DNA from: JACMNW01 sp043721855
GTDB lineage: Bacteria > Pseudomonadota > Alphaproteobacteria > Rhodobacterales > Rhodobacteraceae
Assembly: GCA_043721855.1 (NCBI GenBank)
Contig: JAYSPY010000090.1
Span: forward strand, 1 to 16,198
Length of the DNA stretch: 16,198 nt
Direction: 5' to 3'
Part shown: positions 1 to 6,025 of the stretch, piece by piece
Numbering within the stretch: position 1 is the first letter of the stretch
Layout of the letters: every line of letters begins with the position of its first letter
Notes under the pieces: model-generated
Database searches by the model: none
The model's input: only the letters and a program-made list of their open reading frames with translations
Told to the model about the DNA's origin: nothing
Made by a program: the position numbers and the translations under genes

Positions 1-75
1 CTGGGTCGTATCGCGGACCACAAAATCAACCGGATCGATGATCTGCTGCCATGGAACGCCCGGAACGCGCGATAA
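1..75 (+). CDS. IS66-family transposase, C-terminal end (cut by window start)
   Basis: Frame 1 from the first base reads LGRIADHKINRIDDLLPWNA and ends RNAR-stop at 73-75. The pattern GRI..H..NRID.LLPW is the typical C-terminus of the large IS66-family transposase (TnpC), a DDE enzyme. Only about 24 residues are in the window, so whether the gene is intact cannot be judged. The stop codon lies 10 nt before a terminal-repeat-like sequence (85-98), which is where an IS66 right end should be. The identification is by motif recognition; the reading frame and stop are seen directly. Confidence 0.75.
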   Translation: MGRIADHKINRIDDLLPWNARNAR

Positions 76-81
76 CTGCGG

Positions 82-204
82 TCAGACCGGACGCTTACCA
101 TACCGCCGCGCCACCTGCGCAACAGACACATCGGGAGCCGTCGTCTGAACACAGATCGACCGCTTCTCCTCGTCAGTCCAAAGCCGTTTCGTCCTCCGCA
201 CCAC
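82..204 (-). pseudogene. Broken IS66 tnpA (HTH accessory protein), interrupted by another IS66 end
   Basis: Reading the minus strand from GTG at 204-202 gives VVRRTKRLWTDEEKRS, then ICVQTTAPDVSVAQVARRYG. This is the N-terminal helix-turn-helix region of the IS66 accessory protein TnpA (pattern W..EEK..IV.....PG.SVS.VARR.G). Right after RRYG, where family members continue with V/M-N....W, the frame runs into the terminal repeat of the neighbouring IS66 element and stops at 84-82 after KRPV. About 35 genuine residues remain of a protein usually over 100 aa long. The gene is clearly disrupted. The GTG start is chosen because the upstream in-frame ATG is followed by a stop. Confidence 0.7.
85..98. 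repeat. IS66 terminal inverted repeat (right end of the inner element)
   Basis: GACCGGACGCTTAC matches the second terminus at 276-289 (GACCGGACGGTTAC) at 13 of 14 positions. It sits 10 nt beyond the transposase stop codon and marks the junction with the disrupted tnpA of another copy. Confidence 0.7.
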
Positions 205-214
205 CTAAAACCCC

Positions 215-244
215 ATAGTGTCCGCTATCCAAAGCGGACACTAT
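215..244. promoter_or_regulatory. Perfect 12-bp hairpin in the IS66 leader
   Basis: ATAGTGTCCGCT (215-226) and AGCGGACACTAT (233-244) are perfect reverse complements separated by six bases. The structure lies 10 nt upstream of the tnpA GTG start and 31 nt inside the element terminus. A role in restraining transposase expression, as operator or translation-blocking stem, is plausible but inferred only from position. It could also be a remnant of a further small element. Confidence 0.5.
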
Positions 245-275
245 CCGACCCACTCTCTGTGCGGCAGGGCAGCTA

Positions 276-289
276 GACCGGACGGTTAC
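276..289. repeat. IS66 terminal inverted repeat (left end of the outer element)
   Basis: GACCGGACGGTTAC is 13/14 identical to the terminus at 85-98 and faces the same way, as expected for two IS66 ends whose elements run in opposite orientation. It marks the border between mobile DNA and the catabolic locus. Confidence 0.65.
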
Positions 290-299
290 CCTTGATTGG

Positions 300-368
300 G
301 CAGCCCCGGACTTGATCCGGGGCCTTCTGGCGGCAGGGAAAGAGGCCCCGGATCAAGTCCGGGGCTGC
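300..368. repeat. Long perfect inverted repeat (REP-like palindrome), possible operon terminator
   Basis: Arms 300-324 and 344-368 are perfect 25-bp reverse complements with a 19-nt loop. Each arm carries a near-palindromic core, CCCCGGACTTGATCCGGGG, so the whole is a palindrome of palindromes. This core is a dispersed repeat I recognise from many alphaproteobacterial genomes. It begins 25 nt after the stop codon of the last gene of the minus-strand operon, so the RNA hairpin could stop transcription or protect the 3' end. No T-run follows on either strand, so a classical intrinsic terminator is not established. Confidence 0.75.
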
Positions 369-393
369 GCCGCTTTCATGGCCTCGACCACCC

Positions 394-2013
394 TCACGGC
401 GTTTCGCGCAGCCGGAATCGTTGGATTTTGCCAGTTTGGGTTTTCGGCAGGGCATCGGTAAAGACCACAGAGCGCGGGTATTTATAGGGGGCGATGGCGG
501 CTTTGACATGGTCTTGCAGGGCCTTTGTGGTGGCCGCATCGGGCTGATTGCCCGCGGAAAGCACCACATGCGCCTGCACGATCTGGCCGCGATCGGGGTC
601 GGCGATGCCGATCACCGCGCATTCCAGCACGGCGGGGTGCGATAGCAAAGCCGCCTCCACCTCTGGCCCCGCGATGTTGTAGCCAGCGGAAATGATCATA
701 TCGTCGCTGCGGGCGGCGAAGTGGAAATAGCCATCCGCGTCTTGCCAGAAACTATCGCCGGTCAAGTTCCAGCCGTTCTGGACATATTTCGATTGCCGGT
801 CATCCGCGAGGTAACGGCACCCCGTGGGCCCTTTGACGGCCAAGCGGCCAACCTCGCCATGGGGCAGGTCTTGGCCTTGGTCACCCACGATCTTGGCAAG
901 GTATCCGGTGACGGGCCTGCCTGTGCATCCGGGGCGGTGGTCGTCAAAGCGATTGGTCAGGAAGATATGCAGCATTTCCGTCGCACCGATACCGTCCAGC
1001 ATCGGTTTGCCAGTGCGGGCGATCCACTCGTCATACACGGGCGCGGGCAGGGTTTCGCCAGCTGAGACTGCGGCGCGCAGGGATGACAGGTCTGCGCCAT
1101 CTGCCATGGCTTTCAACATCACGCGGTAAGCCGTTGGCGCAGTGAAGCAAACGGTGGCCTTATAGGTCTGGATAATCTCGATCATATTCGGCGGCGTGGC
1201 GTGTTCCAGCAAGGCGGCTGCGGCCCCAAACCGCAGAGGGAAGATCGCAAGACCGCCCAAGCCGAAGGTGAAAGCTAAAGGCGGCGAGCCTACGAAAATG
1301 TCGTCGGGGGTGACGTTGAGGACTTCGGCGGCATAGCCGTCAGCGATGATCAGCAGGTCGCGGTGAAAATGCATGGTGGCTTTGGGTTGCCCCGTGGTGC
1401 CGGAGGTGAAGCCCAGCAATGCCACATCATCGCGGCCCGTCGGCGGCGGGGTGAAGCGGACGGATTTCGACAGCGCGATGCGGTCAAGCTCGGCATCATG
1501 ATTGGCGGTGCCGTCAAAGCCGATGATGGTTTTCAGGGTGCGGCTGGTTTTGCCGCAAGTCACCAACTCGTCCATCAACCGCGTGTCGCACAGGGCATGG
1601 GTTACCTCGGCCTTGTCGACAATTTGGGTCAGTTCCCCCGCCCGCAACATCGGCATGGTGTTAACAACCACCGCCCCCGCCTTGGTGGCCCCCAGCCACG
1701 CGGCCACCATTGCGGGGTTATTGGCAGACCGGATAAGCACGCGATTACCGGGCTTTACACCGTAATCTTCAACCAGCGCATGCGCGATGCGATTGGTCCA
1801 GTCGGTCAGTTCTTTATAGGTGCGCAGGCGGCCATTGCCGATAAGCGCGGTGTGGTCGCCAAAACCGCGCTCCACCATGCGGTCGGTCAGTTCTGTCGCG
1901 GCGTTCAGCCATTCGGGGTAGATGTGCTGGCCTTGCGGCAGCTCTGGCCACGCCTCGGCGGGCGGCAGATTGTCGCGCGTGAACGTGTCGGAATGTCCGG
2001 ATGGGCCAAGCAT
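394..2013 (-). CDS. abmG: 2-aminobenzoate/benzoate-type CoA ligase (AMP-forming)
   Basis: A 539-aa ANL-superfamily enzyme that would activate an aromatic acid with ATP and CoA to the aryl-CoA thioester in the cytoplasm, the entry step of the pathway. Seen: the P-loop TSGTTGQPK (203-211), the A5 region GIGATEM (341-347), the LTGD motif (417-420), the SAGYNI hinge region (442-447) and the C-terminal PKTQTGK with the adenylation lysine K529. The N-terminal region resembles benzoate and 2-aminobenzoate-CoA ligases. The start at 2013 is chosen because GGAGGGGG lies 7 nt upstream (2018-2025) and the ATG overlaps the stop of the preceding gene as TGATG. Reading further upstream only adds non-homologous sequence. 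It is the last gene of the operon. Anthranilate is favoured as substrate by the neighbouring aryl-CoA monooxygenase/reductase and RidA-like gene. Benzoate or salicylate cannot be excluded. The symbol follows the Azoarcus evansii anthranilate ligase. Confidence 0.85.
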   Translation of the reverse strand: MLGPSGHSDTFTRDNLPPAEAWPELPQGQHIYPEWLNAATELTDRMVERGFGDHTALIGNGRLRTYKELTDWTNRIAHALVEDYGVKPGNRVLIRSANNPAMVAAWLGATKAGAVVVNTMPMLRAGELTQIVDKAEVTHALCDTRLMDELVTCGKTSRTLKTIIGFDGTANHDAELDRIALSKSVRFTPPPTGRDDVALLGFTSGTTGQPKATMHFHRDLLIIADGYAAEVLNVTPDDIFVGSPPLAFTFGLGGLAIFPLRFGAAAALLEHATPPNMIEIIQTYKATVCFTAPTAYRVMLKAMADGADLSSLRAAVSAGETLPAPVYDEWIARTGKPMLDGIGATEMLHIFLTNRFDDHRPGCTGRPVTGYLAKIVGDQGQDLPHGEVGRLAVKGPTGCRYLADDRQSKYVQNGWNLTGDSFWQDADGYFHFAARSDDMIISAGYNIAGPEVEAALLSHPAVLECAVIGIADPDRGQIVQAHVVLSAGNQPDAATTKALQDHVKAAIAPYKYPRSVVFTDALPKTQTGKIQRFRLRETP

Positions 2014-2423
2014 CACGCCCCCTCCGGTATAATGGCGGTTGCTTCGATTTCGACCAAGGCTCGGTCTTCGACCAAGGCTACCACCTGAACCAAGGCCATC
2101 GCCGGGTAGTGCCGCCCAATGGTGGCTTTGTAGAGCGTACCCAAATCGGCAAGGCTTTTCAGATATGCATGCTTGTCGGTCACATACCAGGTTAGGCGCA
2201 CGATATGGGCGGGCCCTGCCCCAGCCTCGGCCAGAACCGCCACGATATTGCGCAGGGCTTGGCCCGCTTGGGCGGCAAAATCGTCGGACTCGAATTGCTG
2301 ATCGGCGTTCCAGCCAACCATACCGCCCGTCACCACAATGCGCCCCGTGGCCGCCATGCCATTGGAATAGCCGGGGGTCGCTTTCCAATGCGAGGGATGC
2401 AGAAACTGGTGCGGGCTGGTCAT
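2013..2423 (-). CDS. RidA/YjgF-family protein, putative enamine/imine deaminase lacking the canonical Arg
   Basis: A 136-aa single-domain Rid (YjgF/YER057c/UK114) protein, the usual length for the family. RidA proteins hydrolyse reactive enamines and imines to ketones plus ammonia. Seen: VTGG (31-34), LRNI..VL.EAG (58-68), YPAMALVQV (106-114) and VEIEATA (124-130), with E127 at the position of the conserved C-terminal Glu. The Arg of the usual PARS/PTRS motif, which binds the substrate carboxylate in RidA, is Met109 here, as in the Rid subfamilies without that Arg. It has a strong AAGGGAG site (2430-2436) six nt before the ATG, and ATGA/TGATG overlaps with both neighbours. Inference: because the ring-reduction product of the anthraniloyl-CoA pathway is a cyclic enamine CoA ester without a free carboxylate, this protein could release the ammonia. 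That activity is not shown for this protein. Confidence 0.85.
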   Translation of the reverse strand: MTSPHQFLHPSHWKATPGYSNGMAATGRIVVTGGMVGWNADQQFESDDFAAQAGQALRNIVAVLAEAGAGPAHIVRLTWYVTDKHAYLKSLADLGTLYKATIGRHYPAMALVQVVALVEDRALVEIEATAIIPEGA

Positions 2424-2827
2424 TCTGGACTCCCTTGAAAACCTGCAAATTTGGTGCGCATCGCGTCGGGCCAATGGGTGGGTTTGCCCGCCTCGACCCA
2501 AACGAGCGTCAGGTTTGCGGTCACGCGAAGCTGATCGCCAACCATAGCGTTCGCTACAAAATTTACCGACGATCCGCCCACACGATCGACCCGCAGCACC
2601 CACTCCAACTTGTCACCAAGCCGCGAGGGCGCCTTGAAATTTACCTCAAGCCGCGCGGTGGGCACGCCCTGCCCTGCGGCCATCATGGCAGCATAGGAAT
2701 GGCCGATCACATCAGCAAAGAAATTTTCCACCAGCGAGTTTGTCATCTCGAAATACCGCGGGTAAAACACAATACCCGCCGGGTCGCAGTGATTGAATTC
2801 CACTGCCATGATGCGGGTGTAGATCAT
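2420..2827 (-). CDS. 4-hydroxybenzoyl-CoA thioesterase-family (hotdog fold) thioesterase
   Basis: A 135-aa hotdog-fold protein, normal length for the 4HBT family. The N-terminal block FNHCDPAGIVFYPRYFEM (11-28) contains the conserved Asp15 in the D-P-A-G-I-V-F-Y-P motif used for catalysis in Pseudomonas-type 4-hydroxybenzoyl-CoA thioesterase. It would hydrolyse an aryl- or acyl-CoA to free acid and CoA. In a CoA-dependent aromatic pathway this is commonly a relief valve that frees CoA from stalled intermediates, and a pathway step is also possible. The start overlaps the acyl-CoA dehydrogenase stop (ATGA) and the stop overlaps the RidA-like start. The exact substrate cannot be read from sequence. 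Confidence 0.85.
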   Translation of the reverse strand: MIYTRIMAVEFNHCDPAGIVFYPRYFEMTNSLVENFFADVIGHSYAAMMAAGQGVPTARLEVNFKAPSRLGDKLEWVLRVDRVGGSSVNFVANAMVGDQLRVTANLTLVWVEAGKPTHWPDAMRTKFAGFQGSPE

Positions 2828-3960
2828 GCCAATACCGCCCGCGCGATGATGATGCGCTGCACGTCACTGGACCCTTCATAGATCCGTAACGCCCTGATTT
2901 CGCGGTAAAGATGTTCCACCGCAAAGCCTGCGCGCACGCCGTCACCGCCATGCAATTGCACCGCCATGTCGATGATGCGCTGTGCGGCCTCGGTGGCATG
3001 TAATTTCGCCATTGCGGCCTCGCGGGTGATGCGCGAAGCCCCCTGATCCTTGGCCCAGGCGGCGCGGTAAATCAGCAGGGCGGCGCTGTCTATTTCCAAC
3101 GCCATGTCTGCAATATGGCCCTGCACCAGTTGCAAATCTGCCAAGGGCGCACCGCCGACCATACGTGATTTCACCCGTGCGACCGCCTCGTCCAGCGCCC
3201 GCCGTGCAAAGCCAAGTGCCGCCGCCCCTACCGTGGTGCGGAACATATCAAGGACCGACATCGCCACTTTGAAACCGCCACCTGACGTGCCGATCAGCGC
3301 GCCTTCGGGCAGATGCACATCATCCAGTCGCAGATGCGCCAAGGGATGCGGGGCCATCACTTCGATCCGTTCCACCACGCTTAAACCCGGCGCATCCGCT
3401 GGCAACAAAAACGCCGATATGCCGCGTGCGCCGGGGGCTTCACCTGTGCGGGCGAATATAACGTAAACATCGGCAATACCGCCGTTGGAGATATAGGTTT
3501 TCTCGCCGTTCAACACCCAGCCACCTTGCACGGCTTCGGCTGTGGTGGCGGTCGCGGCAACATCAGACCCCGACCCCGGTTCGGTAAGCGCAAAGCCCGC
3601 AATGGCATTGCCCGCCCGCGTGCGGTCCAACCATGTGCGCTGCAACGCTGTGCCAAACAACGATACCGCCCCCATGCCCAAGCCCTGCATGGCAAAAGCA
3701 AAATCTGCCAAACCATCATGCCGCGCCAGCGTTTCGCGGATCAGACACAGGCTGCGCAGATCAAGCGTCTCGCCCTCGCCGGCGCCAGAATGGCGCAACC
3801 AGCCGCCCACGCCCAGCAACGCTACCAGATTGCGGCAAGCGGCGTCCACATCGGCATGATCGACGGGCAGGTTTGCGGCGCACCACGCCTCCAGCGCCGC
3901 CGCCAGATCGCGGTGGTGCGGTTCAAAAAACGGCCAGTCGAGAAAGGTCAGATCGCTCAT
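2824..3960 (-). CDS. Acyl-CoA dehydrogenase
   Basis: A 378-aa FAD enzyme of the acyl-CoA dehydrogenase family, typical length. It would introduce a 2,3-double bond into a CoA thioester, passing electrons to ETF. Seen: the FAD/substrate signature ALTEPGSGSD (124-133), NGEKTYISNGG (151-161), the C-terminal helix region QLHGGDGV (335-342) and IYEGSSDVQ (360-368), in which E362 occupies the catalytic-base position of short/medium-chain dehydrogenases. It is the only gene of the operon not overlapping its upstream neighbour: 57 nt containing a hairpin lie before it. Its stop overlaps the thioesterase start (ATGA). In this context it would oxidise a cyclohexene- or cyclohexane-carboxyl-CoA, or an opened-ring dicarboxylyl-CoA. 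Which one is not decidable here. Confidence 0.88.
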   Translation of the reverse strand: MSDLTFLDWPFFEPHHRDLAAALEAWCAANLPVDHADVDAACRNLVALLGVGGWLRHSGAGEGETLDLRSLCLIRETLARHDGLADFAFAMQGLGMGAVSLFGTALQRTWLDRTRAGNAIAGFALTEPGSGSDVAATATTAEAVQGGWVLNGEKTYISNGGIADVYVIFARTGEAPGARGISAFLLPADAPGLSVVERIEVMAPHPLAHLRLDDVHLPEGALIGTSGGGFKVAMSVLDMFRTTVGAAALGFARRALDEAVARVKSRMVGGAPLADLQLVQGHIADMALEIDSAALLIYRAAWAKDQGASRITREAAMAKLHATEAAQRIIDMAVQLHGGDGVRAGFAVEHLYREIRALRIYEGSSDVQRIIIARAVLA

Positions 3961-4008
3961 TGCTTTTTTCTGTTCCCAAATATCCCGGGGTCCGGGGCAG
4001 CGCCCCGG
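3961..4008 (-). promoter_or_regulatory. Intra-operon hairpin with ATATTT...AACAGAAAAA tail
   Basis: Between the crotonase stop (4018) and the acyl-CoA dehydrogenase start (3960), CCGGGGC (3992-3998) and GCCCCGG (4002-4008) form a short perfect hairpin. On the minus strand it is followed by GGGATATTTGGGAACAG and then AAAAAAGC up to the ATG. Nearly the same tail follows the terminator near 11901-11927. As a terminator it is weak, because the stem is followed by mixed sequence rather than a T-run. It may cause partial termination or mRNA processing, or protect upstream RNA, letting upstream and downstream genes be expressed at different levels. The repeat is seen; the role is inferred. Confidence 0.5.
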
Positions 4009-4017
4009 CTTGTTTGG

Positions 4018-4830
4018 TCAATCACCCTGAAAAACCGGCTTTTCCTTGGCGACAAAAGCTTTATACGCCCGTTCAAAATCACGGGTTTGCATGCAAATGG
4101 CTTGCGCTTGCGCCTCGGCCTCGATCGCTTGTTCAAGACTCATCGTCCATTCCTGCGCCAGTTGCACCTTGGTCATCGAATGGGCAAAGGTCGGGCCTGC
4201 GGCCAGCCGCTGGGCCAGCGCCATCGCCTCAGCCTCCAGCGTGTCGGGGCTGTGCAAGGCGTTCCAAAAGCCCCAGCGTTCGCCCTCCACGGCCGTCATC
4301 GTGCGCCCGGTATACAAAAGTTCCGCCGCCCGGCCCTGCCCGATGATGCGCGGCAGCATGGCGCAGGCCCCCATATCGCAGCCTGCAAGGCCGACGCGGG
4401 TGAACAGAAAGGCGCATTTCGCATCAGGTGTCGCCAGTCGCAGATCGGCGGCCATCGCAAGAATAGCGCCCGCGCCGACGCAGATACCATCAACGGCAGC
4501 AATCACCGGCTTGCCACAGCCGATGATTGCCTTCACCAGATCGCCGGTCATCCGGGTAAAGGCCAGAAGGCCTTTGATATCCATGCCGATCAGCGGCCCG
4601 ATAATTTCATGCACGTCACCGCCAGAGCAAAAGTTGCCCCCATTTGACGCCAGCACCACAACATCAACATCCGTCGCATAGGGCAGCGCGCGAAAGGTAT
4701 CACGCAATTCGGCGTAACTGTCGAAACTCAGGGGGTTTTTACGGTCGGGGCGGTTCAATTTGATGGTGGCGACACGGTCCTTCACAGACCATAGAAAATG
4801 CTGCGGATTCAAAGTTGCAAGCATGGTCAT
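4018..4830 (-). CDS. Enoyl-CoA hydratase/isomerase (crotonase) family protein with atypical active site
   Basis: A 270-aa crotonase-fold protein. Seen: NFCSGGDVHEI (66-76) and GAGAILAMAADLRLA (119-133), which form the oxyanion-hole and CoA-binding regions, then FTRVGLAGCDMGA (143-155) and GRAAELLYTG (166-175). In classic crotonase two Glu residues act. The second is present as E170, but the first (the Glu of F-G-Q-P-E) aligns with R145, and an acidic residue appears instead at D152 in GCDMG. Family members with altered residues here include isomerases and ring-opening hydrolases, so hydration of a double bond or hydrolytic ring cleavage are both possible. The ATG overlaps the MarR stop (ATGA). 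A second in-frame ATG two codons on is a minor alternative. It ends 57 nt before the acyl-CoA dehydrogenase. Confidence 0.85.
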   Translation of the reverse strand: MTMLATLNPQHFLWSVKDRVATIKLNRPDRKNPLSFDSYAELRDTFRALPYATDVDVVVLASNGGNFCSGGDVHEIIGPLIGMDIKGLLAFTRMTGDLVKAIIGCGKPVIAAVDGICVGAGAILAMAADLRLATPDAKCAFLFTRVGLAGCDMGACAMLPRIIGQGRAAELLYTGRTMTAVEGERWGFWNALHSPDTLEAEAMALAQRLAAGPTFAHSMTKVQLAQEWTMSLEQAIEAEAQAQAICMQTRDFERAYKAFVAKEKPVFQGD

Positions 4831-5294
4831 TTGGCACCGCCGATGCGTTTGAAAATCTCTGTCAGGGTATCAAGCTCAGCCTCAGACAGGCCGGCAAACA
4901 CCCGGTTTACTTCGCGTTCATGTTCCGCAGCCAAGCCTTCGAACTGGGTCAGACCTTCCGGCGTCAGCGCCACAAACACCGTGCGTCGATCTGCGTCAGA
5001 CTGGGTTCGCCGCACAAGGCCATCGTTTTCAAGCCGGTCCACAACCGTGGTGGCATTGCCGTTGGATACCAGAAGCATGCGTGACAGTTCCGACATGGTG
5101 ACACCACTTTGCCTGCGGTAAAGGGCCGCCATAACATCAAAGCGGGGCAAGGTGGTGCCATGTTTGACCCGTAGAAATTCGCGCAAATGGGATTCGGCGA
5201 CGCGGGTCACACCCAGCAGCCTGATCCACATTTTCAGGCGGCGTTTGGACAAGGGATCTGGCGTCTTGGGACCCGCGCTTTTCATATCATTCAT
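4827..5294 (-). CDS. MarR-family transcriptional regulator inside the catabolic operon
   Basis: A 155-aa winged-helix regulator. Seen: N-terminal dimerisation helices, the recognition-helix region VTMSELSRMLLVSNGNATTV, the wing DRLENDGLVRRTQSDADRRT with the characteristic D-x-R, and LTPEG before the C-terminal dimer helix. The start at 5294 is chosen because the ATG overlaps the SDR stop (ATGA); the reading frame upstream has no matching domain. Many MarR proteins in CoA-dependent aromatic pathways repress the genes and are released by an aryl-CoA intermediate. This one is the natural candidate to bind the 18-bp palindrome at 8362-8379, which would make it autoregulatory. That pairing is inferred from proximity. 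Confidence 0.88.
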   Translation of the reverse strand: MNDMKSAGPKTPDPLSKRRLKMWIRLLGVTRVAESHLREFLRVKHGTTLPRFDVMAALYRRQSGVTMSELSRMLLVSNGNATTVVDRLENDGLVRRTQSDADRRTVFVALTPEGLTQFEGLAAEHEREVNRVFAGLSEAELDTLTEIFKRIGGAK

Positions 5295-6025
5295 GCCTCG
5301 CCCCCGTTTATGGCGATGGCTTGGCCATTCATGGCATCCGACCCGGGCCCGCACAGCCACAGGGCGGCGGCGGTCACCTCGGCGGGCTGGATCAGGCGGT
5401 TTTGTGGGCTGATACCTGCCAGAACAGCGCGGGCCTCGGCCTCAGTCCGGTTGGTTTTTTCCATAATGACCGATACGGAATGATCGGTCATTTCGGTATC
5501 CAGATAGCCGGGGCACAGGGCGTTCACGGTGATATCGCGGCGGGCGATTTCCAAAGCGAGGCTACGCGTCAGCCCGATTACACCATGTTTTGCAGCGGTA
5601 TAGGGGGTGATCTTCGCGTAACCTTTCAGGCCAGCGGTTGACGAAATGGCAATCAGCCGCCCCCAGCCCGGCATTTGGTTCAAACCGTCGCGCAGAGTCA
5701 GGAAAACGCCGGTCAGGTTGACGGCGATCATCGCATTCCATTGCGCCAAAGACGTGCGGCTCATCAGTGCTGAATCCGCGGCGCCCGCGTTGGCTATGAC
5801 GATATCGCAGGGGCCAGCGGAAGCGAACATTGCTTTCACCGAAGCTTCATCCGTCACGTCGGCCTGCACTGCGCGGATGCCACCTGTGGCGACACGCGCC
5901 AAAGCCTCGGCACGGCGACCTGATATCACCACCTCGGCCCCCGCAGCAGCAAATCCGCGCGCGAGGTCTGCGCCAAGGCCAGAGCCGCCGCCGGTGATCA
6001 GCACGCGTTTGCCAGACAGGGTCAT
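5291..6025 (-). CDS. Short-chain dehydrogenase/reductase (SDR), FabG-like
   Basis: A 244-aa classical SDR. Seen: cofactor motif TGGGSGLG (11-18), the NAG motif (79-81), and catalytic residues S129, Y142 and K146 (SSTAG and PYTAAKHG). A C-terminal NGQAIAINGG matches FabG-like enzymes. It would interconvert a hydroxyl and a keto group with NAD(P)H. Here that is plausibly the ring hydroxyl or ketone introduced by the preceding monooxygenase/reductase, or a 3-hydroxyacyl-CoA. The start at 6025 overlaps the upstream stop (ATGA) and has GAGGTGA seven nt upstream (6033-6039). It is followed by the MarR gene with another ATGA overlap. Confidence 0.88.
   Translation of the reverse strand: MTLSGKRVLITGGGSGLGADLARGFAAAGAEVVISGRRAEALARVATGGIRAVQADVTDEASVKAMFASAGPCDIVIANAGAADSALMSRTSLAQWNAMIAVNLTGVFLTLRDGLNQMPGWGRLIAISSTAGLKGYAKITPYTAAKHGVIGLTRSLALEIARRDITVNALCPGYLDTEMTDHSVSVIMEKTNRTEAEARAVLAGISPQNRLIQPAEVTAAALWLCGPGSDAMNGQAIAINGGEA

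Larger units (their letters stand above)
1..98 (+). mobile_element. Right end of an IS66-family insertion sequence
   Basis: This block holds the end of the transposase gene and then the outward-facing terminus GACCGGACGCTTAC (85-98). Read inward on the minus strand this is GTAAGCGTCCGGTC, matching the GTAAGCG-type ends of IS66 elements. The bases beyond it (99 onward) belong to a different IS66 copy in the opposite orientation, so this element seems to have inserted into that copy. CATACCGC (99-106) would be one copy of the 8-bp target duplication expected for IS66. Its partner would lie outside the window. Confidence 0.7.
99..289 (-). mobile_element. Left-end fragment of a second IS66-family element
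   Basis: From the terminus at 289 inward on the minus strand there is an IS66-type end (GTAACCGTCCGGTC), about 70 nt of leader containing a perfect hairpin, and the N-terminus of tnpA. The fragment is then cut at 99/98 by the end of another IS66 copy. The order terminus-leader-tnpA matches an IS66 left end. Nothing of tnpB or tnpC from this copy is visible in the window. Confidence 0.65.

Noticed and set aside
1363..2088. Open frame on the plus strand opposite the CoA ligase
   Set aside because: Composition typical of an antisense shadow (Gly/Arg/His-rich), no recognisable domain, and fully covered by the ligase.
394..2448. Longer version of the CoA ligase extending about 145 codons upstream of 2013
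   Set aside because: The extra N-terminus is Arg/Gly-rich, has no similarity to ligases and overlaps the RidA-like gene in another frame. The start at 2013 has a good ribosome site and a TGATG overlap.
2633..2650. CTTGAAATTTACCTCAAG, resembling part of the operator palindrome
   Set aside because: It lies inside the thioesterase coding region and the symmetry is imperfect, so it is best explained as coding sequence.
3526..4647. Long open frame on the plus strand opposite the acyl-CoA dehydrogenase and crotonase genes
   Set aside because: It is antisense to two well-supported genes, its product is Arg/His/Gln-rich without a domain, and it crosses the intergenic hairpin. High GC makes such frames common.
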